This document shows positions 1 through 6,079 of a stretch of 24,554 nucleotides of DNA, in pieces. Within the stretch, counting starts at the first letter, position 1; each line of letters starts with the position of its first letter. Source of the DNA: CAYHDV01 sp047619465 (GTDB lineage: Bacteria; Patescibacteriota; Minisyncoccia; Phycocordibacterales; CSBR16-119); the NCBI GenBank assembly GCA_047619465.1, contig JBLHJW010000012.1, forward strand, positions 1 to 24,554. The letters run 5' to 3'. Under the pieces are notes generated by a model that had not been told where the DNA came from, did not search any database, and saw nothing but the letters and a program-made list of their open reading frames with translations. Position numbers and translations under genes: made by a program.

Positions 1-341
1 ATCAGCATCGCTCCGGCTAAAGCCAGGTTTTTCTGAAAGTTTACCATCTCACCCATTTTTGCTGCGCCTTCTGCTTTCCAGAAATTGTGCATTAAGAACG
101 CAGAAGGAACAAGGAAAGCTATTATTAGCCATCCACCAATAATAAAGTAGAAGTCAAAGACAATATACAAACCTCCAAGCAGAAGCATCAAACCTGTAAC
201 AACCGTAGCAAGCCCCGGCATTGGAATACCTTTTGACGCTGTGTAGGCTTTCATGTCTTTCATCTTCATGAAATGCATTAGACCTGACATTACAAAGTAA
301 CCTCCAAACAATATTTTTCCTACCCAAAGTAATATTTCCAT
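1..341 (-). CDS. DoxX family membrane protein (partial, C-terminus off the window)
   Basis: The reading frame is open from an ATG at 341 to the window edge, giving 113 residues without the C-terminus. It starts MEILLWVGKILFGGYFVMSG and continues with LMHFMKMKDMKAYTASKG. This helix, then H-F, then a short K/M-rich loop leading to A-x-x-K-G-x-P, is the usual opening of DoxX/DoxD-like proteins. Further hydrophobic segments follow at about residues 45-65 and 68-85 (LATVVTGLMLLLGG; IIGGWLIIAFLVPSAF), then an H-N-F-W motif. DoxX relatives are four-helix inner-membrane proteins linked to thiol/quinone redox or oxidative-stress complexes. The peroxiredoxin gene upstream on the same strand fits that theme. 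No Shine-Dalgarno site is visible. A TATAAT at about 372-377 on the minus strand could be its -10 box. The family call is fairly safe; the biochemical role is not known. Confidence 0.8.
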   Translation of the reverse strand, partial: MEILLWVGKILFGGYFVMSGLMHFMKMKDMKAYTASKGIPMPGLATVVTGLMLLLGGLYIVFDFYFIIGGWLIIAFLVPSAFLMHNFWKAEGAAKMGEMVNFQKNLALAGAML

Positions 342-471
342 AATTTATATTAATTAATTATAAGTGTTTATATTATACCGTAAAGCTTGCGAATATATAT
401 AAATCTGGAAACTACTGGTCAAGATACAATTAAAAAAGAATCCTTGAAATGCGAGGGTATGATGAAACTCA

Positions 472-498
472 ATGAGTCCACAGTGTGGACTCATTTTT
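472..498 (+). terminator. Perfect 11-bp hairpin with a T tract, reading on the plus strand
   Basis: ATGAGTCCACA (472-482) is the exact inverse complement of 484-494 and is followed by a run of T on the plus strand. Read on the minus strand there is no T tract, so it is a poor terminator for the peroxiredoxin gene that ends at 497. No recognised plus-strand gene ends here, so what it terminates is open. Confidence 0.6.
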
Positions 499-937
499 AT
501 ATATTCTTTACATCCTTGAGTATTTCATCAGCATGATCCTCAGGTGTTACATCTGGGTATGCTTTAATTATTACTCCGTCTTTGTCTAGAAGGTATGAAA
601 TCCTCTTTGTCCCAATTCTAAGTCTAGATGCTCCCCACGGCTTTATCACAGAAGATTCAGGGTCTGACAAAAGTGTGAATGGTAGCTCAAATTTTTTTTC
701 AAACTTTTTGTGACTATCTATTGAGTCCCGCGATATTCCGAAAACTTTTATTCCAGCTTTTTTAAACTCACCATATGCATCTCGAATGGCACACGCCTCC
801 CTACTACATCCTGGAGTATTATCTTTGGGATAAAAATAAATAAGCCTTACTTGACCACTTGAATCTGATAGTTTGTGAGAATCTCCGTTCTGGTCTCGTA
901 ATTCGAATTCTGGTGCTTTTGTATTGATTTCTAACAT
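497..937 (-). CDS. bcp: Peroxiredoxin, BCP/PrxQ type
   Basis: 146 residues, full length for the PrxQ/BCP class of thioredoxin-fold peroxidases that reduce hydrogen and alkyl peroxides in the cytoplasm. The core motif YPKDNTPGCSREAC places the peroxidatic cysteine at C44 and the resolving cysteine at C49. The five-residue spacing is the hallmark of the intramolecular-disulfide PrxQ subclass. P37, T41 and a downstream Arg (R98-R107 area) fit the peroxidase active site. Reduction would normally come from thioredoxin. The ATG at 937 is preceded by TATAAT (944-949) with a TGC extension and only 6 nt between, and there is no Shine-Dalgarno site, so the mRNA is probably leaderless. The gene is divergent from the small membrane protein at 1012. 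It may be co-transcribed with the DoxX-like gene, but a 155-nt gap separates them. Confidence 0.95.
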   Translation of the reverse strand: MLEINTKAPEFELRDQNGDSHKLSDSSGQVRLIYFYPKDNTPGCSREACAIRDAYGEFKKAGIKVFGISRDSIDSHKKFEKKFELPFTLLSDPESSVIKPWGASRLRIGTKRISYLLDKDGVIIKAYPDVTPEDHADEILKDVKNI

Positions 938-943
938 ATATAT

Positions 944-952
944 ATTATAGCA
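944..952 (-). promoter_or_regulatory. Extended -10 promoter of the peroxiredoxin gene
   Basis: On the minus strand this reads TGCTATAAT, a perfect extended -10. It ends 6 nt before the ATG at 937, so transcription should start at or next to the start codon. No good -35 is visible. Confidence 0.6.
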
Positions 953-963
953 TATTTATCATG

Positions 964-991
964 TTGACTTTGGGAATAAGAAGAATATGAT
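964..991 (+). promoter_or_regulatory. Sigma70-type promoter for the small membrane protein at 1012
   Basis: TTGACT (964-969), a 16-nt spacer, then TATGAT (986-991). The expected start near 998 gives a leader of about 14 nt that includes the AAAGGA ribosome binding site. It lies back to back with the peroxiredoxin promoter. Confidence 0.65.
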
Positions 992-1011
992 ACATAAAAA
1001 GGATAGACACA

Positions 1012-1233
1012 ATGTTAACAGAACCCACGTTTATAGGACTTAGCATGCTTGCCGGCTTTCTCTGCTCTTTACTCTTGAGTTTAGTCTTAAAGAAAAAGCT
1101 GCTTAGTAGCCGTAGAAACTGGAGCAGATACAAAGCCCAACGGTTTCGTTTGGTTATAAAAATTCTCAATATCTCTGGAGGAAGCCTATTTACTGTTGGA
1201 ATAGTAATTCTAATAGTTTCAATATTTACTTGA
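1012..1233 (+). CDS. Small two-helix membrane protein, unknown function
   Basis: 73 residues with two hydrophobic segments, about residues 7-26 (FIGLSMLAGFLCSLLLSLVL) and 54-72 (ISGGSLFTVGIVILIVSIF). A strongly basic loop (KKKLLSSRRNWSRYKAQRFR) separates them and should lie on the cytoplasmic side. I do not recognise a family. The gene call rests on a good promoter (964-991), an AAAGGA ribosome binding site 8 nt before the ATG (one of very few in this window), and a strong terminator that starts within its stop codon. A slightly longer frame on the opposite strand (945-1169) has none of these supports. It stands alone as a one-gene transcription unit between divergent neighbours. Confidence 0.75.
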   Translation: MLTEPTFIGLSMLAGFLCSLLLSLVLKKKLLSSRRNWSRYKAQRFRLVIKILNISGGSLFTVGIVILIVSIFT

Positions 1234-1264
1234 AAAATCTGTCACCTACTGGCAGATTTTTTTT
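1233..1264 (+). terminator. Intrinsic terminator after the small membrane protein
   Basis: AAAAATCTGTC (1233-1243) pairs with GGCAGATTTTT (1251-1261) with one G-T wobble. The loop is 7 nt and a T tract follows. It overlaps the stop codon by one base. Confidence 0.85.
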
Positions 1265-1408
1265 AAGCTAAGGGCGAAGCCAGATGAATGAATAAAAGAG
1301 CAAGTGATTATTCTGAATTCAAAGCGCAGTATATGTACCCTGGGGTGTGTCTTGACAATTTCTAATTTATTTGCAAAATAGAGACAAACGAACATAAACA
1401 ATTAAATT
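1265..1408. other. Intergenic region containing the promoter of the 1409 gene
   Basis: No open frame of note is seen here. The only clear signal is the TTGACA-type promoter at 1352-1379; the remainder has no recognisable structure. Confidence 0.5.
1352..1379 (+). promoter_or_regulatory. TTGACA promoter of the 1409 gene, matching the promoter at 10929-10956
   Basis: A perfect TTGACA (1352-1357) and 16 nt lead to CAAAAT (1374-1379), or 17 nt to AAAATA with a TGC extension. Over 38 nt it matches 30 positions of the promoter of the lipoprotein gene at 10208-10903, including the block TGCAAAATA. A 29-nt A/C-rich leader without a Shine-Dalgarno site follows. Confidence 0.55.
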
Positions 1409-2365
1409 ATGGAGTTACTAAGTATTTTTTTAGTGTTTGATTTTTATGAACTTAATAAGATAACAACCTCAGCGAGTATTATTCCTGAATGGTTTTGGAA
1501 CCCTTGGGTAATGGTGATTCTGCTAATCACCTTAATTGTATTTTTGGGAGCCTCATGGGTTCTCAGAGGAGAAGATATTAAGAGCTATGAGATTGCAATA
1601 CCTGTGTACAAGGACAAAATCAAGGAAGAAATAGATCAGAAACATGAAGCGATCGAGAGTCTCAATAAAAACAAAGAGAATTTGTCTAAGTTTGCAATTT
1701 CGCTATTCGTAAATCCAGAAAGAGCTGAAGGATTAGCTAAATCTATAGCCCCGTATGCTGAAGAAATGCATGTGGATACCTATGACCAATTTATAAGTAT
1801 ATTGATAGGTAAATTAAGAGAGGAATTAGAAACATCCCTTGATGGTGAGCATTTTACTGAAATTTTTCCAAGAGCTTCAAAATTTGTAGATATACTCCAG
1901 GAAGGGGGCGACAGAGAGAGCCCATGGGAATTCTTGAATCTTTTGAATAGAAATATTTTTGATGACAAAGATCTAATAGAAAAAACTAAAAGTTGCATCA
2001 GTGATGTTTTTAATTCAAAGAAGACCAATCCTCTACTCAGTTATCTTAACTACAGAGAAATGGTTGGTAGGCTAAAGACAGATGACTCAGTTGTTTATAA
2101 CAGATTTAAAAGTCTCAATAATATACTCCTAAATCATGCAAGCAAGTCGATGCATAAAGCACTCGCAGATCAAATCTCATATTGCCATGAGAAAAAGAAG
2201 GTCTTACTTGAAGTGAAAGGATATGAGTTTAAGACACTCTACAACGATGTACTTCCTAAGATTCTTAGCATGTCAGATGATGTCTTATCTCCATTTCATA
2301 AAGGTCTACTAAAAGGAATGAGAGATTCAGAATTTAAAAAGTACTCCGAAAAAATTAAAGGTTAA
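1409..2365 (+). CDS. Membrane-anchored protein of unknown function
   Basis: 318 residues. A single transmembrane helix at about residues 33-53 (WVMVILLITLIVFLGASWVL) is preceded by an N-terminal stretch of about 30 residues and followed by a long, mostly helical, highly charged domain. Residues about 65-95 (YKDKIKEEIDQKHEAIESLN) look like a coiled coil. The rest has no motif I recognise and no enzyme signature. The basic residues come after the helix, so the large domain is probably cytoplasmic. The ATG at 1409 is the first in frame and has an A-rich leader and no Shine-Dalgarno site. It is a one-gene unit with its own promoter and terminator. The promoter resembles that of the envelope lipoprotein at 10208, which suggests shared control. 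Function is not assigned. Confidence 0.85.
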   Translation: MELLSIFLVFDFYELNKITTSASIIPEWFWNPWVMVILLITLIVFLGASWVLRGEDIKSYEIAIPVYKDKIKEEIDQKHEAIESLNKNKENLSKFAISLFVNPERAEGLAKSIAPYAEEMHVDTYDQFISILIGKLREELETSLDGEHFTEIFPRASKFVDILQEGGDRESPWEFLNLLNRNIFDDKDLIEKTKSCISDVFNSKKTNPLLSYLNYREMVGRLKTDDSVVYNRFKSLNNILLNHASKSMHKALADQISYCHEKKKVLLEVKGYEFKTLYNDVLPKILSMSDDVLSPFHKGLLKGMRDSEFKKYSEKIKG

Positions 2366-2366
2366 C

Positions 2367-2396
2367 AAAAAGCCGCTCAGTTGAGCGGCTTTTTTT
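2367..2396 (+). terminator. Strong intrinsic terminator after the 1409 gene
   Basis: AGCCGCTCA (2371-2379) pairs perfectly with TGAGCGGCT (2382-2390). A-rich sequence precedes it and a T tract follows. The flanking A and T runs extend the stem, so it could also stop minus-strand transcripts leaving atpC. Confidence 0.9.
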
Positions 2397-2411
2397 ATAT
2401 TTTCAAGTGAG

Positions 2412-2481
2412 GAGCAGTCAGGAGCTCGCTCATGTGCTGTCCGAGTAAAGACAATATATGAGGCGAGCTTTGCGAGTGCTC
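2412..2481. repeat. REP-like inverted repeat just downstream of atpC
   Basis: The outer arms are GAGCA (2412-2416) and TGCTC (2477-2481). The inner arms are AGCTCGCTCAT (2423-2433) and ATGAGGCGAGCT (2458-2469), with one bulged G. It abuts the atpC stop codon and includes a GCGAGCTTTGCGAG motif similar in style to the other palindromes in the atp operon. Confidence 0.5.
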
Positions 2482-2931
2482 TTATTTCTTATATTTCTCT
2501 GCGACCTGGATTCTGTTTAATTCTTTGTCGTGAAGTTTTCGGTATACTTCATATTCTTCTGGAGACTTATTCTTTGAGCTATCCATGGACTTCTCTGCTA
2601 GATCATAGGCCTTTTTTGCTCGATCTAGATTAATATCTTCTGCAAGTTCTGATCGAATAGCTAGAACTATAACTTCTGTCTCGATTCCTTTATCCTTCTC
2701 ACTAGCACGAACCTGTAGAATTCCATTTGAGACAGAGAACGGAATTGGTTCTGGTTGTCCCTCCTTTCGGATTCGGATTTCTCCTGTTTTTATCACAGAT
2801 ACCAAAGGCATATGGTCTGGAAGAACGGTAATCTCCCCTGCTTCTGTGGGCACAACAACCTCAAAAACCTCATCCTGGTAAACAGTTTGTTCTGGAGTAA
2901 TAATTTTAAGTTTTAAGGTGTTGTTTGACAT
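2482..2931 (-). CDS. atpC: F1Fo ATP synthase epsilon subunit
   Basis: 149 residues. The N-terminal beta-sandwich (about 1-95) carries the family signature: LKIITPEQTVYQDEV, VVVPTEAGEITVLPDHMPLV and GEIRI. The C-terminal helical hairpin (about 100-145, LAEDINLDRAKKAYDLAEKS) has the usual length of forms that can extend and inhibit ATP hydrolysis. Epsilon sits on the gamma stalk in contact with the c ring. It is the last gene of the atp operon but is cut off from atpD by 487 nt, where E. coli-like operons have almost no gap. That gap holds a plus-strand gene and repeats. The promoter of the plus-strand gene begins inside the first codons of atpC. Confidence 0.97.
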   Translation of the reverse strand: MSNNTLKLKIITPEQTVYQDEVFEVVVPTEAGEITVLPDHMPLVSVIKTGEIRIRKEGQPEPIPFSVSNGILQVRASEKDKGIETEVIVLAIRSELAEDINLDRAKKAYDLAEKSMDSSKNKSPEEYEVYRKLHDKELNRIQVAEKYKK

Positions 2932-2952
2932 ATTGATATTTTGTGATAGTTT
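2925..2952 (+). promoter_or_regulatory. Possible promoter for the small gene at 2971, overlapping the atpC start
   Basis: A perfect TTGACA (2925-2930), 16 nt, then TAGTTT (2947-2952), a weak -10. It overlaps the atpC start codon on the other strand, so the two genes could interfere. Confidence 0.4.
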
Positions 2953-2970
2953 AAAGAGAAAATAAGCCTC

Positions 2971-3120
2971 ATGGAAATGTCTATTGTTCTTTTATTTTTA
3001 GGAGTGTTGTTCCTCATATTTTGGGCAGGTCTATCTGATTTTGGCAATAAAAGAGCTGGGGCTTGGTGTATGTATATAGCCCTTCTCTGTTTCTTATCCT
3101 CTTTAGGAATTGCACCATGA
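2971..3120 (+). CDS. 49-residue two-helix membrane protein inside the atp operon, opposite strand
   Basis: A short frame starting MEMSIVLLFLGVLFLIFWAG and ending SSLGIAP. It has two hydrophobic segments (about residues 4-20 and 32-47) joined by a short basic turn, S-D-F-G-N-K-R-A-G-A. Support comes from a TTGACA-type promoter upstream (2925-2952) and a good intrinsic terminator starting 19 nt after its TGA. The start could also be the second ATG, at 2977. No family is recognised. It lies between atpD and atpC and is transcribed against the operon. It resembles, in size and layout but not in sequence, the unit at 5813-5998 in the other enlarged atp gap. A role in ATP synthase assembly or control is possible from position alone, but nothing in the sequence shows it. 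Confidence 0.6.
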   Translation: MEMSIVLLFLGVLFLIFWAGLSDFGNKRAGAWCMYIALLCFLSSLGIAP

Positions 3121-3138
3121 TTGACCAAAATGTAATCG

Positions 3139-3168
3139 AAGTCCTCAACTTATGTTGGGGTCTTTTTT
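3139..3168 (+). terminator. Intrinsic terminator of the 2971 gene
   Basis: AAGTCCTCAAC (3139-3149) pairs with GTTGGGGTCTT (3154-3164) with one mismatch and one wobble. The loop is 4 nt, with TTTT following. Confidence 0.8.
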
Positions 3169-3202
3169 GACCGTTTCTAAAATCTTGCTGGGAAATTATA
3201 TA

Positions 3203-3348
3203 TTTTTACGTATAACACCGAACTCGTAGCGATAGCGTTTAGAGAGGTGTAGTAAAAATTAAATAATTTTAAAGATTTTGAAACAGGTTTGAGTTTTTAT
3301 ATTACTTTTTTCTCATAAAAAAGTAATAACTCTATTTTAATGAACAAA
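3203..3348. repeat. Atp-gap repeat element, copy 1
   Basis: A composite element in this order. First, nested palindromes with outer arms TTTTTAC (3203-3209) and GTAAAAA (3252-3258), inner arms ACACC (3215-3219) and GGTGT (3246-3250), around the core AGCGATAGCG. Next comes a 42-nt spacer. Then a perfect 11-bp hairpin, ATTACTTTTTT (3301-3311) with 3317-3327. Last is the 15-mer ATTTTAATGAACAAA (3334-3348). The same parts in the same order and near-identical spacing recur at 6080-6229. Confidence 0.65.
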
Positions 3349-3353
3349 TATCT

Positions 3354-3412
3354 AGATTGCTTCGTCGTACCTCCTCGCAAAGACGTCTTTGCGAGCGATA
3401 GCGTGGCAATCT
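3354..3412. repeat. REP-like 59-bp palindrome abutting the end of atpD
   Basis: The outer arms are AGATTGC (3354-3360) and GCAATCT (3406-3412). The centre is a perfect 22-bp palindrome, CTCGCAAAGAC (3374-3384) with GTCTTTGCGAG (3385-3395), and the flank includes GCGATAGCG. From memory it resembles the widespread TTGCGAGCG...GCAATCT palindromes seen in many bacterial genomes. It ends 6 nt from the atpD stop codon. Confidence 0.75.
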
Positions 3413-3418
3413 AATTCT

Positions 3419-4807
3419 TTACTTCCCTTTCTCCTCATGAGCTGCAACAACCTCATCAATTCCTCCCTTCATGTAGAAGTGAGCTTCTCCGATGTGGTCA
3501 TACTTTCCTTCGATAATCTCCTTGAATGAGTTTACTGTGTCGGCAAGTTTTACATATCGTCCTTTTGCTCCTGTAAACTGCTCCGCTACGTGGAATGGCT
3601 GAGAAAGGAACTTCTGCACTTTTCGTGCTCGAGCTACCGTCAGCTTGTCTTCATCTGAAAGCTCATCCATACCTAGGATAGCAATGATGTCTTGAAGGTC
3701 TTTGTACCGTTGCAAGATTTGCTGTACTCCTCGAGCCACATTGTAGTGATCTTCTCCTACAATCAATGGATCAAGAATAGTAGAGTTTGAGTCCAATGGA
3801 TCCACCGCTGGGTAGATTCCAAGCTCAGAAAGTGCACGGTTGAGTGACACGGTTGAGTCAAGGTGAGCAAAGGTTGTTGCTGGAGCTGGATCAGTAAAGT
3901 CATCAGCTGGCACATATACAGCTTGCACAGATGTAATAGATCCGTTCTTTGTTGAGGTAATTCGTTCCTGAAGGTTTCCCATCTCAGTAGCTAGTGTTGG
4001 CTGATATCCTACAGCAGAAGGCATTCGCCCTAGAAGAGCAGATACCTCTGATCCGGCTTGCGTGAATCGGAAGATGTTATCTACGAAAAGTAGAAGGTCC
4101 TGTCCATCCTTATCTCGGAAGTGCTCAGCCATAGTAAGAGCAGAAAGAGCTACACGAGCACGGGCTCCAGGCGGTTCATTCATCTGACCGAAGACGAGTG
4201 CTGTCTTGTCTAGAACTCCCGCTTCTTTCATTTCAGCGTAGAGGTCATTTCCCTCTCGAGTTCGCTCTCCAACACCGGCGAAGATTGAGTATCCTCCGTG
4301 TCCTTTGGCAATGTTGTTGATTAGCTCCTGGATAATAACTGTCTTACCTACTCCAGCCCCTCCAAATAGTCCAACCTTTCCTCCTTTCAAGAATGGGCAG
4401 ATAAGGTCGATAACTTTTACTCCTGTTTCTAGAACTTCAGTCTCTGTAGACTGATCTTCGAAGAGTGGTGCTTCCCTGTGAATAGGAGAAACTTCAGCTT
4501 TGGGTGCCGGCATGTTGTCGATCGGCTTCCCTGTTACATCAAACATGCGCCCAAGTACGGCGTTTCCAACAGGAACAGAGATTGCTGCTCCTGAGTCTTC
4601 AACATCTTGTCCACGAGTAAGACCGTCTGTGGCTGACATGGCAACAGTTCGAACTTCTTTTAGACCAATATGTTGGTTTACTTCTAGTACAACCTCAGTT
4701 CCGTTTGGAAGCTTTGTTGTTAAGGCGTTGTAGATTCCTGGAAGTTCTCCTTCGAACTTCACGTCCACAACTGGCCCAATTATTTGTGTGATATTTCCTT
4801 TGTTCAT
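3419..4807 (-). CDS. atpD: F1Fo ATP synthase catalytic beta subunit
   Basis: 462 residues, full length. An N-terminal beta barrel spans about 1-78. The Walker A loop GGAGVGKT is at 149-156, with the catalytic K and T at its end. The catalytic glutamate is E181 in GVGERTREGND. Walker B LLLFVD is at 238-243, and the conserved PAVDPLDSNST motif is near 335. The C-terminal helical domain holds the DELS segment (near 395) that contacts gamma. Beta carries the three catalytic sites of F1. It lies 21 nt after atpG on the same strand and starts at an ATG in A/T-rich sequence without a Shine-Dalgarno site. Downstream, the operon is interrupted by repeats and a counter-oriented small gene before atpC. 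Confidence 0.99.
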   Translation of the reverse strand: MNKGNITQIIGPVVDVKFEGELPGIYNALTTKLPNGTEVVLEVNQHIGLKEVRTVAMSATDGLTRGQDVEDSGAAISVPVGNAVLGRMFDVTGKPIDNMPAPKAEVSPIHREAPLFEDQSTETEVLETGVKVIDLICPFLKGGKVGLFGGAGVGKTVIIQELINNIAKGHGGYSIFAGVGERTREGNDLYAEMKEAGVLDKTALVFGQMNEPPGARARVALSALTMAEHFRDKDGQDLLLFVDNIFRFTQAGSEVSALLGRMPSAVGYQPTLATEMGNLQERITSTKNGSITSVQAVYVPADDFTDPAPATTFAHLDSTVSLNRALSELGIYPAVDPLDSNSTILDPLIVGEDHYNVARGVQQILQRYKDLQDIIAILGMDELSDEDKLTVARARKVQKFLSQPFHVAEQFTGAKGRYVKLADTVNSFKEIIEGKYDHIGEAHFYMKGGIDEVVAAHEEKGK

Positions 4808-4828
4808 GATTAAAATTGTTTGATGTTT

Positions 4829-5734
4829 CTAATTTTGAAGCGCTGAAGCTCCGCTAATAATTTCACTAATCTCCTGCGTGATTCCTGCTTGTCTCGCTCT
4901 GTTAAATGTAAGAGTGAGTTCTTTTTCCATTTCCTCAGCATTCTCTGATGCGCTTTGCATCGCGACCATTCTTGAGCTATGTTCACTGGCAGATGCCTCG
5001 AGTAAGATTTGGAATAAGACAGAGGATATCAGACTTGGCAGCACTCCACTTAGAACCTCTTCCTCTGTCGGTTCAAACAAGTACTGAGCAAGTGAGTCGA
5101 GACTAAATCTCTGATCTGTTGATCCATGATCAACCTCCTCTATAATCTCACGTGTAGTCTTGGGACTAATTGGAATGATCTCTCTAACCTTTGGTCTATA
5201 GTCTAACTGCTTAACGAACTGAGTATATATAATTTGAACTCCACTGTATTCTCCACTTTCCAAGAATTCTTTTTGGATCATCTTTCGAAGTGACTTTACT
5301 TCTGTGATCTCAATCTCATCTCCAAATTCTTTATAGCTAGCTTTGATTGGAAGTCCGTTTCGGTGAGCAATGTTCTCTGCCTGCTTTCCGATCGTGACTG
5401 CCTCAATCTCCCTTTCATGCTCCTTCTTGAACTTACTTACTAGCTTCGAGACGTTTGTGTTGTATCCTCCACAGAGCCCTTTGTTTGAGGCTACTATCAC
5501 CAGAAGAGTCTTTTCTCCGCTTCCTGGTAAAAGTAGTGGATGACCTATCTGGCGCTTCTTAGAGAGCGTTACTAGGAGCTCTAGAGCATATCTGGCGTAT
5601 TCACGAGATGCAAGAGTGTCAGAAATAGCCCTCCGCATTTTCGATACGGAAACCATCTCCATGGTTTTGGTAATCTTTTTGATATTACCAACTGACTTTA
5701 TTTTTTCTTTTATTACTTTTGCTTGAATAGCCAT
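4829..5734 (-). CDS. atpG: F1Fo ATP synthase gamma subunit
   Basis: 301 residues, the usual length. The N-terminal helix (IKSVGNIKKITKTMEMVSVS) and the C-terminal helix (MVAMQSASENAEEMEKELTL) form the coiled-coil rotor shaft and carry the most conserved family motifs. The globular middle has the LLVIVASNKGLCGGYN block near residues 88-103. Gamma rotates inside the alpha3-beta3 hexamer and links it to the c ring. The start at 5734 follows an A-rich stretch with no Shine-Dalgarno site. The gene is separated from atpA by 510 nt, an unusual gap that contains a plus-strand gene and a repeat. The -35 of that gene's promoter lies only 16 nt from the atpG start codon. Confidence 0.98.
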   Translation of the reverse strand: MAIQAKVIKEKIKSVGNIKKITKTMEMVSVSKMRRAISDTLASREYARYALELLVTLSKKRQIGHPLLLPGSGEKTLLVIVASNKGLCGGYNTNVSKLVSKFKKEHEREIEAVTIGKQAENIAHRNGLPIKASYKEFGDEIEITEVKSLRKMIQKEFLESGEYSGVQIIYTQFVKQLDYRPKVREIIPISPKTTREIIEEVDHGSTDQRFSLDSLAQYLFEPTEEEVLSGVLPSLISSVLFQILLEASASEHSSRMVAMQSASENAEEMEKELTLTFNRARQAGITQEISEIISGASALQN

Positions 5735-5750
5735 GTTTTTGATTGATTAC

Positions 5751-5779
5751 TTGACAAATTATCTTTTATACTTTATATT
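5751..5779 (+). promoter_or_regulatory. Near-consensus sigma70 promoter for the 5813 gene
   Basis: TTGACA (5751-5756), a 17-nt spacer, TATATT (5774-5779): perfect -35, optimal spacing and five of six -10 bases. It is the best promoter in the window. It points away from atpG and against the atp operon. A start near 5786 gives a leader of about 27 nt. Confidence 0.8.
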
Positions 5780-5812
5780 AAATTTAAATTATGAACCTAA
5801 AATCACGCTGTT

Positions 5813-5998
5813 ATGAATTCTGAAAAAACTTATTACCTACTCTTTATGATTGCTTGGGGATGGATTGGATACTTAGATGGTGAACAAAATTGCGAGTGCA
5901 ATGAATCAACCAAAGCCAAAGTAGTCACAGAAAATTCTAAAGAATACCCAGATCAAATTTCTTTAAATGCACAGAGATTTGCTTTTTTCAAGAAGTGA
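5813..5998 (+). CDS. Small single-helix protein inside the atp operon, opposite strand
   Basis: 61 residues: a short polar start, one hydrophobic segment at about 7-21 (YYLLFMIAWGWIGYL), then a hydrophilic tail with two close cysteines (N-C-E-C-N, near residues 27-29) and a basic end, FFKK. No family is recognised. Support is structural: a near-consensus promoter 34 nt upstream and a textbook terminator starting 6 nt after the TGA. An 11-codon frame (5791-5823) overlaps the start in another frame and could act as a leader peptide. The unit lies in the gap between atpA and atpG and is transcribed against the operon. It could make a membrane-anchored peptide, act as an antisense-type RNA, or both. 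Confidence 0.65.
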   Translation: MNSEKTYYLLFMIAWGWIGYLDGEQNCECNESTKAKVVTENSKEYPDQISLNAQRFAFFKK

Positions 5999-6003
5999 TC
6001 ATT

Positions 6004-6035
6004 CCGCCTTCACACTTGTGTGAAGGCGGTTTTTT
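6004..6035 (+). terminator. Very strong intrinsic terminator of the 5813 gene
   Basis: CCGCCTTCACAC (6004-6015) pairs perfectly with GTGTGAAGGCGG (6018-6029), followed by TTTTTT (6030-6035). Confidence 0.95.
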
Positions 6036-6079
6036 ATTTACAAATCTTCCGACACTTGAGCTTTAACTTTTGAAATATT

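Noticed and set aside
945..1169. 74-residue minus-strand frame opposite the small membrane protein
   Set aside because: The plus-strand frame has promoter, AAAGGA site, two clean membrane helices and an adjoining terminator; this one has none.
2913..3128. 71-residue minus-strand frame between atpD and atpC
   Set aside because: It is a shadow of the plus-strand gene at 2971-3120 and overlaps the atpC start; composition is not protein-like.
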